Assembly (NCBI RefSeq): GCF_022965755.1
Contig: NZ_CP095187.1
Coordinates: 1,054,001 to 1,118,000 of the forward strand
Direction of reading: 5' to 3'
Origin: Pseudoxanthomonas sp. F37
Lineage (GTDB): Bacteria > Pseudomonadota > Gammaproteobacteria > Xanthomonadales > Xanthomonadaceae
Length of the DNA stretch: 64,000 bases
The notes under the pieces are model-generated. The model did not search any database. It saw only the letters and a program-made list of their open reading frames with translations, and was not told the origin of the DNA. A program made the position numbers and the translations under genes. Shown here one piece after another: positions 11,285 through 19,858 of this stretch. Every line of letters starts with the position of its first letter. The first letter of the stretch is position 1.

Positions 11285-11298
11285 CACAGGGACGCTGC

Positions 11299-12462
11299 AT
11301 GGATCTCTCTTCCACGCCGGCAGGCACGCTGGCCCGTCGCTGGCAATGGCTGTTGATCGCCCTGATCGTGGGCTGGCTGATCTGGTTGCTGGCGCCGGTG
11401 CTGACGCCCTTCGTCTGCGCGGCGCTGCTGGGCTGGCTGGGCGATCCGTGGGTGGACCGGCTGGAACGCTCGGGGCGTTCGCGCACCACCGCCGTGGTGC
11501 TGGTCTTCACCCTGATGCTGCTGTTGCTGGTGCTGGCGTTGTTGATCCTGGTGCCGATGATCGAGCGGCAGGTGGTCACGGTGATCGAATCGCTTCCGGC
11601 ATACCGGGACTGGTTCATGCAGACGGCGCTGCCGTGGGTGGAGCAGCGCACCGGGCTGGAACTGGTCGCCTGGCTGGACGTGGACCGCCTGACCGAATGG
11701 GTGCGCGGCCACTGGCAGCAGGCCGGTGGCGTGGCGGCCACGCTGTTCGGCTACTTCTCGCGTTCGGGCTTCGCGGTGATGGCATGGATCGCCAACCTGG
11801 TGCTGCTGCCCATCCTGACCTTCTACTTCCTGCGCGACTGGGACCTGCTGGTCGAACGCATCGCCGCGCTGGTGCCGCGCGACCATATCGCCACGGTCAC
11901 CCGGCTGGCACTGGAATCCAACGAGGTGCTGGGCGCCTTCCTGCGCGGCCAGTTCCTGGTGATGCTGGCCCTGGGCGCGATCTATGCCATCGGCCTGTCG
12001 GTGGTGGGCCTGAAGGTGGGGCTGCTGGTGGGCATCATCGCCGGCCTGATCAGTTTCGTGCCCTATCTGGGCACCGCCACCGGCATCGTGCTGGGTGTGA
12101 TCGCCGCGATGGTGCAGTCCGGCGGCGACTGGTCGCTGGTGGCGATGGTGCTGGGCGTGTTCGTGGTGGGCCAGATGCTGGAAGGCTACGTGCTGACCCC
12201 GCGCATCGTCGGCGACCGCATCGGCCTGCACCCGGTAGCGGTGATCTTCGCCATCATGGCCGGCGGCCAGCTGTTCGGCTTCCTGGGCATGTTGCTGGCG
12301 CTGCCGGTAGCCGCGATCGCCAACGTGCTGCTGCGCTTTGCGCACGAACGCTATACGCAGAGCCGCCTGTATGCCGGCGACCGGCCGTCCATCGTGCTGG
12401 ATTCGTACATCGACACGGGCAGCGTGGAGCAGGCCGCACCGCGGGACAACCAAACGCCGTGA
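11299..12462 (+). CDS. AI-2E family transporter (PerM-like permease)
   Basis: A 387-residue polytopic membrane protein of the AI-2 exporter/PerM superfamily. About eight helices are visible, with a characteristic long loop between the first helix group and the rest (QVVTVIESLPAYRDWF). The conserved segments NLVLLPILTFYFLRDWD, GQFLVMLALGAIYAIGL, ISFVPYLGTATGI and GQMLEGYVLTPRIVG are typical. Substrates in this family include ions and signals, and none can be assigned here. It lies between DUF2066 and hda, overlapping hda by four bases. Confidence 0.9.
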   Translation: MDLSSTPAGTLARRWQWLLIALIVGWLIWLLAPVLTPFVCAALLGWLGDPWVDRLERSGRSRTTAVVLVFTLMLLLLVLALLILVPMIERQVVTVIESLPAYRDWFMQTALPWVEQRTGLELVAWLDVDRLTEWVRGHWQQAGGVAATLFGYFSRSGFAVMAWIANLVLLPILTFYFLRDWDLLVERIAALVPRDHIATVTRLALESNEVLGAFLRGQFLVMLALGAIYAIGLSVVGLKVGLLVGIIAGLISFVPYLGTATGIVLGVIAAMVQSGGDWSLVAMVLGVFVVGQMLEGYVLTPRIVGDRIGLHPVAVIFAIMAGGQLFGFLGMLLALPVAAIANVLLRFAHERYTQSRLYAGDRPSIVLDSYIDTGSVEQAAPRDNQTP

Positions 12463-13181
12463 GCCGCGACACGCCGGGCGCCGGGCTGGGGCCGCAACTG
12501 CCGCTCGCGCTGCGGTATCCGCCGGACCAGCGCTTGGAAAGCTTCATCGCGCCGCCGGACGGCGCGTTGGCGGCCCTGTCGCTGCTGGCCGCGGGGACGG
12601 GCGCGGACTGGGTGTACCTGGCCGGCGCGTCGCGGACCGGCAAGACCCACCTGGCGCTGGCCGTGTGCGCGGCCGCCGAGCAGCAGGGCCGGCGGGCGGC
12701 CTACCTGCCGGCCATGGCGGCGGCAGGGCGACTGCGCGACGCGCTGGATGCCCTGGAGGGCCATGACGTGGTGGCGCTGGACGGCCTGGACGCGATCGCC
12801 GGCGTGCGGGAAGACGAAGTCGCGCTGTTCGACTTCCACAACCGGGCGCGCGGATCGGGACTGAACGTGCTCTACACCGCGCGCAGCATCCCCGACGACA
12901 TCGGCCTGGTGCTGCCGGACCTGCGTTCGCGCCTGCAGCAATGCCTGCGTTTCATGCTGCATCCGCTCGACGACGCAGGGCGTCGCGACGTGCTGCGCGA
13001 CCGCGCTCAGCGGCGCGGGTTGATACTGGAAGAGGCCGCGCTGGACTGGCTGCTCACGCGCACCGACCGCGACCTGGGCGCGTTGGTGGCACTGCTGGAC
13101 CGGCTGGACCGCGCCTCGCTGGCGGCGCAGCGCCGGATCACCGTGCCCTTCCTGCGGCAGACGCTTGGCGCCGCGGGCTGA
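12459..13181 (+). CDS. hda: DnaA regulatory inactivator Hda
   Basis: AAA+ protein that, with the loaded sliding clamp, stimulates hydrolysis of DnaA-bound ATP and so limits re-initiation of replication. The 240-residue product begins at a GTG that overlaps the permease stop (GTGA). The N-terminus LGPQLPLALRYPPDQRLESF contains the short clamp-binding-like QLPLAL motif (about residues 11-16). The Walker A equivalent GASRTGKTH follows, then Walker B VVALDGLD and arginine-finger-type regions. DUF2066-permease-hda synteny supports Hda over DnaA or another AAA+ protein. Confidence 0.93.
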   Translation: MSRDTPGAGLGPQLPLALRYPPDQRLESFIAPPDGALAALSLLAAGTGADWVYLAGASRTGKTHLALAVCAAAEQQGRRAAYLPAMAAAGRLRDALDALEGHDVVALDGLDAIAGVREDEVALFDFHNRARGSGLNVLYTARSIPDDIGLVLPDLRSRLQQCLRFMLHPLDDAGRRDVLRDRAQRRGLILEEAALDWLLTRTDRDLGALVALLDRLDRASLAAQRRITVPFLRQTLGAAG

Positions 13182-13193
13182 GGCCTGGCGGCA

Positions 13194-14069
13194 TCAGGGG
13201 CAGGTTTCCGGGACTTCTTCCCACACCACCGGCTCCCAGTAGGCGTTGTCGCGCAGGCTCTGGGTGTCCAGCCTGTCCCGCAGCAGGCGCGCGCCGATGC
13301 GGTAGCTGGTGTCGGGCTTCACCTCGACCACCAGCGGCTTGTAGGCCTTGGCCATCGCGAAGCGCTTCATCTTGTCGATCTGCAGCAGTTGCGCTGAATT
13401 CAGGCGGTGCCGGTCGATGAGTTCGCGCACCACCAGGACGTGGCGGCCGACGGGCAGCCGATGCCGGTTCACCGGTTGCAGCGGCGTGCTGCGTCCGTCG
13501 ATGGTGGTGATGTCGGCGCGGAAGATGCCCTGGCTCTTGGGGACGGTGCCGGCATGCGCAGTGACGAATCCACAGGCGCCCCGTTGTTCCGGGCCTATCT
13601 CGATGCGGTAGGCGGGCACGGCCACCACGCCGGCCGCCCCCTCGAGCTTCAGCGGCGTGCTGCCGCGCAGGATCTCGGCCCGCACCCGGCCGCCGCCGCG
13701 CTGCATCGCCTGCTCCAGCAGGGGGGCCGGCGGGGCGGTGCCGTCCAGGCGTATCCCGTTCAGCGCCACCAGCCGGTCGCCCACCTTCAGTCCCAGGCGC
13801 GTGGCGGGTCCGTCGGGTGTCAGCGCCAGTACGGGAAGGCCGGTGCGCTGCGCCGCGCGCGCGTCGACGACCGCGCCCAGTTCGTAGCGGACCTGGGCGG
13901 GCTTCTGGATCACCTGCGGAGCGCCGGTGTCCTTGAGATCGCCGCGTTCGGACATCTGCAGCAGGGCGGCGTCCAGCTCCCGCGTCGACTGCGCCTGCGC
14001 ACTTGTCGCAAGGCCGGTCGCCCATGCCGCGGCGATAAGGGCCTGGGTAAGGAAGCGGAGGGTATTCAC
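13194..14069 (-). CDS. Secreted PDZ-domain protein of an ECF sigma unit
   Basis: A 291-residue product from a GTG at 14069 (reads as MNTLRFLTQALIAAAWATG), with a signal peptide cleaved near AQA. A PDZ-like fold is seen around residues 75-130 (GPATRLGLKVGDRLVALNGI). The remaining beta-rich C-terminal half contains HVLVVRELIDRHRL and two cysteines (ACGF and a C-terminal ETCP). No protease domain is visible, so this is a binding rather than a catalytic PDZ protein. It follows the anti-sigma candidate by 10 bp and may help sense envelope stress; that role is inferred from the neighbourhood only. Confidence 0.75.
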   Translation of the reverse strand: MNTLRFLTQALIAAAWATGLATSAQAQSTRELDAALLQMSERGDLKDTGAPQVIQKPAQVRYELGAVVDARAAQRTGLPVLALTPDGPATRLGLKVGDRLVALNGIRLDGTAPPAPLLEQAMQRGGGRVRAEILRGSTPLKLEGAAGVVAVPAYRIEIGPEQRGACGFVTAHAGTVPKSQGIFRADITTIDGRSTPLQPVNRHRLPVGRHVLVVRELIDRHRLNSAQLLQIDKMKRFAMAKAYKPLVVEVKPDTSYRIGARLLRDRLDTQSLRDNAYWEPVVWEEVPETCP

Positions 14070-14079
14070 GGCAGCGTCC

Positions 14080-14469
14080 TCAGATTTCGAGCGGTTGGGG
14101 AAGGGAAGGGGCGGCGCTGCTGCGCGCCAGTGCCTGGCGCCGCTGCCACAGCCACTGCAGTTCCTGCTCGCTGGCGCCGCGCGCGTAGGCCTGCTGCAGC
14201 TCGCGGTCGACGGCGCGCAGCGGCTCCTCGTGCAGCGGCGCGCGCGGAACGACCGCCAGGCGCTCGGAGACGGGTGCCGCGGGCGGCGGGAGGTGGGTGT
14301 AGACCAGCGGCAGGGCCGCCAGCGCCAGCACCGCGACCGCGCCGACGGCCAGGCGCCTGCGGCGTTCGCGTTGTCGCGTGCGTGCGCGCTGGACGCGCGG
14401 CCACAACGTGGGCGGCAGCTCCGGTTCGGGAAGTGCGGCCAGGCGCGCATGGAGGGTTTCAGGCGTCAT
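14080..14469 (-). CDS. Probable membrane anti-sigma factor
   Basis: A 129-residue protein (from the ATG at 14469; an upstream ATG at 14484 would add five residues). An N-terminal cytoplasmic segment (TPETLHARLAALPEPELPPTLWPRV) and a basic stretch precede one transmembrane helix (RLAVGAVAVLALAALPLVY). A periplasmic tail ends in a Gln/Arg-rich helix. No zinc-binding HxxxCxxC motif is present. The start overlaps the end of the ECF sigma gene by 11 bp, the usual arrangement for a cognate anti-sigma. The sequence itself is not recognisable as a family. Confidence 0.7.
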   Translation of the reverse strand: MTPETLHARLAALPEPELPPTLWPRVQRARTRQRERRRRLAVGAVAVLALAALPLVYTHLPPPAAPVSERLAVVPRAPLHEEPLRAVDRELQQAYARGASEQELQWLWQRRQALARSSAAPSLPQPLEI

Positions 14470-15019
14470 GGGAAGCGTCTCCATCGGAATCGAGGTCCTG
14501 GCGCAAGCGCGCCAGCGCGCGCGACATCAGCGACTTGGACCAGCTGGCCGTGCGTCCGAAGCGGCGGCCCAGGTCTTCATGCGACCAGCCTTCCATCTCG
14601 TGCAGCCATACGACAGTACGGGCGAGGGGCGGCAAGCGTCGCAGCAGGATGTCGGCGTCGGCGGCGTCGGCCGCCGATGCGGAGGCAGGATCGGCCAGGG
14701 CGGCGAGCGCCCTCTCGGTGCCGGGGCGCTGCTGGCGGCGCAGGCGATCGATGGCCAGGTTGGCGGCCACGCGCTTCAGCCACGGCCGCAGTGGCGTGTC
14801 TTCGCGCAAGCCGGACAGGAAGCCGAACATGCGCAGGAAGGTTTCCTGCACGATGTCCTCGGCTTCTGCCGCGTTGCCCGTCAGCCGGAACGCCAGCGCA
14901 TGCACCGCACGCGCATGGTCGCGGTACAGCGCTTCGAACGCGACCGCATCGCCCCGGCGCGCGCGGCGCAGCCGTTCGGCTTCCGCGTCGGGGTCAGGGG
15001 CGTGGGCGGGAGCATCCAT
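14459..15019 (-). CDS. ECF-family RNA polymerase sigma factor
   Basis: A 186-residue sigma-70 family factor of the extracytoplasmic-function type. Region 2 is AFEALYRDHARAVHALAFRL with the core-binding AEDIVQETFLRMF (about residues 23-70). Region 4 with its helix-turn-helix spans about 120-180 (LPPLARTVVWLHEMEG, then HEDLGRRFGRTASWSKS). A GTG nine bases upstream is an alternative start. It leads a three-gene unit with a membrane anti-sigma candidate and a PDZ protein. The stimulus and regulon cannot be told from the sequence. Confidence 0.92.
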   Translation of the reverse strand: MDAPAHAPDPDAEAERLRRARRGDAVAFEALYRDHARAVHALAFRLTGNAAEAEDIVQETFLRMFGFLSGLREDTPLRPWLKRVAANLAIDRLRRQQRPGTERALAALADPASASAADAADADILLRRLPPLARTVVWLHEMEGWSHEDLGRRFGRTASWSKSLMSRALARLRQDLDSDGDASHDA

Positions 15020-15067
15020 GGCCCCCACAGTACGCGCCGCCGTGGTCTTCCGTCGCAGGCCGCAACG

Positions 15068-15772
15068 TCAGCGCGACAGCGCGCGGTTCAGGTCGGCCAG
15101 GCGCTCCGGCGTGCCGACATCGGTCCAGCGGCCAGCGTGATGTTCGCCATGGATCCGACCCGCAGGCATGTGCGCGCGCAGGATCGGTGCCAGGCGGAAG
15201 CGCGGCTTTCCGTTCCCGGCGATGCTGGCGTGGTCGTCCACGTGCTGAGCCCAACCGTCCAGCAAGGCCGGGCGGTAGACGCCGATACCGGCGTAGGTGA
15301 GGCGGCGCTCGCCGTCGCCGCGGACATGCCCGGCAGGGTCCAGAGCGAAATCGCCATGGGTGGCGTAGCCGGGCGGATCGATCATCACAAGATGCGCGAG
15401 ACCCCGCGGCTCGCGCGGCAGCCGGTTGAAATCGAAATCGCTCCAGATGTCGCCATTGACCAGCAGGAACGGTGCTTCGCCCAGCAGTGCCAGGGCATTG
15501 AGCATGCCGCCGCCGGTTTCCAGGGGCGTGCCGCCTTCGTAGAGATAATGGATGCGCAGGCCCCAGCGCGCGCCATCGCCCAGCGCCGCCGGGAAGCGAT
15601 CGGCCAGCCAGCTGGTGTTGATCACCACCTCCTGCACACCCATGGCGGCCAGCTTCTCCAGGTGCCAGACGATCAGCGGCTTGCCGCCGGCTTCGATCAG
15701 CGGTTTGGGCGTGTGGTCGGTCAGGGGGCGCATGCGCTCACCCAGGCCGGCGGCGAAGATGAGCGCCTTCAT
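15068..15772 (-). CDS. murU: N-acetylmuramate alpha-1-phosphate uridylyltransferase MurU
   Basis: Nucleotidyltransferase that makes UDP-MurNAc from MurNAc-1-phosphate in the peptidoglycan recycling route that bypasses de novo synthesis (and fosfomycin block of MurA). The 234-residue product has the pyrophosphorylase signature AAGLGERMRPLTDHTPKPL at its N-terminus, the sugar-nucleotide site LVNGDIWSDF, and GRWTDVGTPERLADLN near the C-terminus. Glucose- or mannose-1-phosphate transferases share these motifs. The four-base overlap with amgK identifies it as MurU. Confidence 0.93.
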   Translation of the reverse strand: MKALIFAAGLGERMRPLTDHTPKPLIEAGGKPLIVWHLEKLAAMGVQEVVINTSWLADRFPAALGDGARWGLRIHYLYEGGTPLETGGGMLNALALLGEAPFLLVNGDIWSDFDFNRLPREPRGLAHLVMIDPPGYATHGDFALDPAGHVRGDGERRLTYAGIGVYRPALLDGWAQHVDDHASIAGNGKPRFRLAPILRAHMPAGRIHGEHHAGRWTDVGTPERLADLNRALSR

Positions 15773-16785
15773 GCGATCTCGCCCCGCGCCTGCAGCACCG
15801 GCTTGATGCGCGCATCGAGCAGCGTCCGCAGGCCGTCCAGTTCCGGATAGCGCGGCAGCACCTCGTCCAGGTAGCGGATGAAGCGCGGCACGTCGGGCAG
15901 GTAGCGCGTCTTGCCGTCGCGGTAGTGCAGACGCGAGAAGATGCCGAGGATCTTCAGGTGGCGCTGGATGCCCATCCAGTCGGCGTCGCGCAGGAACACC
16001 TTCAGTTCCGGCACCGGCAGCCCGGCGCGCGTCGCACGGGCGTGATAGCGGGCCAGCCAGCCGTCCACGCGTTCCAGCGGCCAGCTCAGGAACGCATCCT
16101 TGAACAGGCTCATCGCGTCGTAGGCGATCGGACCGCGCACGCAGTCCTGGAAATCCAGCACCGCCGGTCCCGGCGTCACCGGCATGAGGTTGCGCGGCAT
16201 GAAATCCCGGTGGGTCAGCACGCGCGCCTGGTTCAGCGCGTTGTCCATCAGCCGGCGTTGGGCCAGCTGCAGGCCCTCGCTCTCGCCGCAGTCCAGCACC
16301 AGTCCCAGATGGCGACGCAGGAACCATTCGTCGAACAGGCCGGCATCGCGCTGCAGCAGCGCCTCGCCGAATTCCCCCATGTCCCCGGGCGGGGCGATCG
16401 CCTGCAGCCGCAGCAGCTGTTCAAGCGCGGCGTCGAACCAGGTGTCGGCATTGTCCTCGCTGATCACGTGCGCCAGCGTCGGGCCGCCCAGGTCCTCCAG
16501 CAGCAGGAAGCCGTGTTCGATGTCGATGGCCAGCACCTCCGGCACGCGCACATCGCCGGCCACCAGCAGTTCGCGCATGGCCAGCCAGGGACGGACATCC
16601 TCCAGCCCGGGAGGCGAGTCCATCACGATGCGCCCGGGACCGTCGCCCAGGCTGCGCCAGTAGCTGCGGAAGCCGGCGTCCATCGACGCGCGTTCCAGTT
16701 GTGCGTAGGGGTCGCCCAGCGCGCCGCGCGCCCACTCCAGGCGTTGGGCGCCACGCCCGGAAGGGTCCTGAATCGTAGGGTTCAT
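15769..16785 (-). CDS. amgK: Anomeric MurNAc/GlcNAc kinase AmgK
   Basis: Phosphotransferase of the APH-like fold that phosphorylates MurNAc at C1, feeding MurU. From the ATG at 16785 the product is 338 residues. Visible are the kinase-like core VLTHRDFMPRNLMPVT (catalytic Asp in HRDFMPRN, Brenner-type motif), the metal site AVLDFQDCVRGPIAYDAMSL and the N-lobe segment GFLLLEDLGG. An upstream in-frame ATG at 16812 exists but would crowd the divergent xanB promoter. amgK-murU is a conserved pair in pseudomonads and xanthomonads. Confidence 0.93.
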   Translation of the reverse strand: MNPTIQDPSGRGAQRLEWARGALGDPYAQLERASMDAGFRSYWRSLGDGPGRIVMDSPPGLEDVRPWLAMRELLVAGDVRVPEVLAIDIEHGFLLLEDLGGPTLAHVISEDNADTWFDAALEQLLRLQAIAPPGDMGEFGEALLQRDAGLFDEWFLRRHLGLVLDCGESEGLQLAQRRLMDNALNQARVLTHRDFMPRNLMPVTPGPAVLDFQDCVRGPIAYDAMSLFKDAFLSWPLERVDGWLARYHARATRAGLPVPELKVFLRDADWMGIQRHLKILGIFSRLHYRDGKTRYLPDVPRFIRYLDEVLPRYPELDGLRTLLDARIKPVLQARGEIA

Positions 16786-16857
16786 GCGGTCGGGTGCGGG
16801 CACAGGCGTCAAAGGGCTACAGGGTAAACTGGCGCCCTACCGACTTGCGAGGCTTGC

Positions 16858-18264
16858 ATGGCCCAACTCCAACCCGTGCTGCTGTCCGGCGGCTCCGGCA
16901 CGCGTCTGTGGCCGCTCTCGCGCGAGGCCTATCCCAAGCAGTTCCTGCCGCTGGCCGGCGACGACACCATGGTGCAGGCCACGTGGCGCCGCGTGGAGGC
17001 GCTGGCCGATCTGGCACCGATCGTGGTGGCGAACGAGGAGCATCGCTTCCTGGTCGCCGAACAGTTGCGGCAGATCGGGGCGCCGGCCCCGGCGATCCTG
17101 CTGGAGCCGGCGGGCCGCAATACCGCACCTGCGATTGCCGCCGCGGCCCTGCAGGCGATGGCGGGCGGTGCCGACCCGCTGCTGCTGGTGCTGCCGTCGG
17201 ACCATGTGGTCCGCGACGTCGCCGGCTTCCAGCGCGCCGTGCGCGCGGCGTCGGCTGCCGCGGAAGCGGGCGCGCTGGTGACCTTCGGCATCGTGCCCGA
17301 TGCGCCGGAGACCGGGTTCGGCTACATCCAGGCGCAGGCCGGCGACGGCCTGCGCAAAGTGTCGCGCTTCGTCGAGAAGCCCGATGCCGCCACGGCCCAG
17401 TCCTACCTCGACGCCGGAAGCTACTACTGGAACAGCGGCATGTTCCTGTTCCGCGCCAGCCGCTATCTGGAGGAACTCGCGCGTTTCCGTCCCGACATCG
17501 TCGACGCCGTGCGCGCGGCGCATGCGGCGGCCCGGCACGACGGCGATTTCGTGCGCCTGGACAAGGACGCCTTCAGCGCCTGTCCGTCGGACTCGATCGA
17601 CTACGCGGTGATGGAGAAGACCGCCGACGCGATGGTGCTGCCGGTGGACATCGGCTGGAACGATGTCGGCAGCTGGTCCGCGCTGTGGGACGTGGCCGAA
17701 CGCGACGCGCACGGCAACGCGCATCATGGTGACGTCATCGCCGTCGACAGCCGCAATAGCTACGCCTACGCGCAGCGCCTGGTGGCGCTGGTGGGCGTGG
17801 ACGACATCGTGGTGGTGGAGACGGACGACGCCGTGCTGGTCGCGCGCAAGGACAAGGTGCAGGAGGTCAAGCAGGTGGTCGCGCGGCTCAAGCAGGAGCA
17901 GCGCAGCCAGGCCGTGCTGCACCGTGAAGTGCACCGCCCGTGGGGCAGCTACGACTCGGTCGACAACGGAGGCCGCCACCAGGTCAAGCGCATCAAGGTC
18001 AAGCCGGGCGCGGCGCTCAGCCTGCAGATGCACCATCACCGCGCCGAGCACTGGATCGTGGTCAGCGGCACCGCGAAGGTGACGCGCGGCGACGAAACCC
18101 TGCTGCTGTCGGAAAACGAAAGCACCTATATCCCGCTGGGCGTGAAGCATCGCCTGGAGAATCCGGGCAAGGTGCCGCTGGAACTGATCGAAGTGCAGTC
18201 CGGCAGCTACCTGGGCGAGGACGACATCGTGCGTTTCGAGGATGTCTACGGCCGCAGCCAGTGA
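16858..18264 (+). CDS. xanB: Mannose-1-phosphate guanylyltransferase / mannose-6-phosphate isomerase (XanB/AlgA type)
   Basis: Bifunctional enzyme making GDP-mannose for exopolysaccharide and LPS sugars. The 468-residue product has an N-terminal nucleotidyltransferase domain with [20 protein letters not shown] (9-28), the FVEKP sugar-phosphate motif and [12 protein letters not shown]-terminal cupin type II isomerase domain carries [10 protein letters not shown] and [12 protein letters not shown], whose His/Glu residues would bind the metal. The partner phosphomannomutase (XanA) is not adjacent. A GAGG ribosome-binding site precedes the ATG, and the gene is divergent from amgK. Confidence 0.95.
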   Translation: MAQLQPVLLSGGSGTRLWPLSREAYPKQFLPLAGDDTMVQATWRRVEALADLAPIVVANEEHRFLVAEQLRQIGAPAPAILLEPAGRNTAPAIAAAALQAMAGGADPLLLVLPSDHVVRDVAGFQRAVRAASAAAEAGALVTFGIVPDAPETGFGYIQAQAGDGLRKVSRFVEKPDAATAQSYLDAGSYYWNSGMFLFRASRYLEELARFRPDIVDAVRAAHAAARHDGDFVRLDKDAFSACPSDSIDYAVMEKTADAMVLPVDIGWNDVGSWSALWDVAERDAHGNAHHGDVIAVDSRNSYAYAQRLVALVGVDDIVVVETDDAVLVARKDKVQEVKQVVARLKQEQRSQAVLHREVHRPWGSYDSVDNGGRHQVKRIKVKPGAALSLQMHHHRAEHWIVVSGTAKVTRGDETLLLSENESTYIPLGVKHRLENPGKVPLELIEVQSGSYLGEDDIVRFEDVYGRSQ

Positions 18265-19858
18265 GGGTTTGAGCGTCGTGCGTTACCGTCTGGATGATCT
18301 GGTGATCGACCTGGAGCGCCAGCGCGTCGAACGCGACGGCGAGCCGCTTGCCGTGGCGGGGCTCAGCTTCCAGCTGCTGCGGCACCTGGTGGAGCAGGGC
18401 GATCGCGTCGTCGGTTTCGACGAGCTCATCCAGCGCGTGTGGGCGCCGGCGGTGGTCGGCGAGGAGACCGTCACCCAACGCGTCAAACTGCTGCGCCAGG
18501 CCCTGGGAGACGACGGACGCAGCCCGCGCTACCTGCGTTCGGTGCGTGGACAGGGTTACCAGTTGTGCGTTCGTCCGCAGCTCCTGCCCGCCACTGGGGC
18601 TGCGACGCCGCCGACACCGGGTCCGCAACGGTCGCGCGTGGTGATGGCGGCCGTGGCAGGTTTAGTGGCGGTCGCGGCGTGCATGGGTCTGTGGGCGTGG
18701 AAGCGGCACGCCGACCGCATGGATGCGCCCGCGTCAGCCCCCGCGCTGGAGCAACCTTCGTTGCTGCAGCGTGCCGCCTACTACGCGGGCATCGGCCAGC
18801 GGGATGACAACGAACGCGCCATCGAACTGTTCGGGCAGGTGCTGCGGGAGCAGCCCGGCAATGTGGATGCGCTGGTCGGATTGAGCCGCGCGTACAGCGC
18901 CCGCGTCTGCCTGTTCAATTTCCCCCCTGTGTGGGCCGCACGCGCGCAGGCGCTGGCCGAGCAGGGCATCCGTGCGCAGCCCGCGCGTGCGACCGCCCAC
19001 GCCGCGCTGGGGTATTCGCACGACTGTCGCGGCCGTATCGACGATGCGCTTGCCGGGTACGAACGCGCGCTCGCCCTGGACCCCGCCGCGGACAGTAGCC
19101 GCGCGTCCGCGGCCTACCTCTACGACCGCAAAGGACGGCTTGCCCGAGCGCTGCTCGCGAACACGTCGCTGCGCGGCGATCCGTCGCGCGTGCGCTACCT
19201 GCAGGTGCAGATCGCAGGCATCCTGGACCTGCTGGGCTACCCACAGGCAGCGGAAGCGCGCTATCGCCGCAGCTTCGCCCTGTATCCCGACAACGTCTTC
19301 TCCAACATCGCGTGGCCGCGTTTCCTGTTCCGGCATGGGCGCACGACCGAAGCGCAGGCCGCGCTGGACCAGGCCCTGCGCCGGGGCACCGAGCATGCCG
19401 ACCTGTTTCTGCTGGCGGCCGAGTTGGCGCAGCTGCGGGGCGATGCCGCAGCTGCCCTGAAGGCCTACCGGCAGGCCGAGGCGTTGCGCCCGCAGGCCAG
19501 CCTGCCCGCGACGCTGGCCCGGCTTCATGCTGGCGCGGTAGATCCGGCATGGGCCGATGCGCGCGCCGATCGCCTCGTCCGCGACCTGGAAAGCGGTGCG
19601 GGCTACCCCTCCGACTGGCTTGAAGTCGTGGTGCTGCGCGAGGCTGCCGGCGATCGTGCGGCGGCGCTCGCATCGCTGCAGCGCGCAGTGGACGCGGGTT
19701 ACAGCGATGCGGCCTACCTGCGGGTGTCGCCGCTGTTCAGGACATTGGCGGCCGAGCCGGCCTTCGCCCGTAGTGTGGATGCGCTGAACCGTCGCGTCGC
19801 GCTCGAGCACCGCAAGGTGCCCGGCGCGTTGCTGGAACGCCTTACGGCATCGCCTTGA
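18242..19858 (+). CDS. CadC-like winged-helix regulator with transmembrane helix and TPR domain
   Basis: A one-component transmembrane regulator. An OmpR-type winged helix (about residues 14-112; [51 protein letters not shown]) is followed by a proline-rich linker and one membrane helix ([21 protein letters not shown], about 134-154). The periplasmic or cytosolic C-terminal half contains several TPR-like repeats ([36 protein letters not shown]). The ATG overlaps xanB by 23 bp. A GTG at 18278, right before the winged helix, is a credible alternative start. It resembles CadC/ToxR-type proteins; signal and targets are unknown. It ends 17 bp into the convergent serine hydrolase gene. Confidence 0.82.
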   Translation: MSTAAASEGLSVVRYRLDDLVIDLERQRVERDGEPLAVAGLSFQLLRHLVEQGDRVVGFDELIQRVWAPAVVGEETVTQRVKLLRQALGDDGRSPRYLRSVRGQGYQLCVRPQLLPATGAATPPTPGPQRSRVVMAAVAGLVAVAACMGLWAWKRHADRMDAPASAPALEQPSLLQRAAYYAGIGQRDDNERAIELFGQVLREQPGNVDALVGLSRAYSARVCLFNFPPVWAARAQALAEQGIRAQPARATAHAALGYSHDCRGRIDDALAGYERALALDPAADSSRASAAYLYDRKGRLARALLANTSLRGDPSRVRYLQVQIAGILDLLGYPQAAEARYRRSFALYPDNVFSNIAWPRFLFRHGRTTEAQAALDQALRRGTEHADLFLLAAELAQLRGDAAAALKAYRQAEALRPQASLPATLARLHAGAVDPAWADARADRLVRDLESGAGYPSDWLEVVVLREAAGDRAAALASLQRAVDAGYSDAAYLRVSPLFRTLAAEPAFARSVDALNRRVALEHRKVPGALLERLTASP

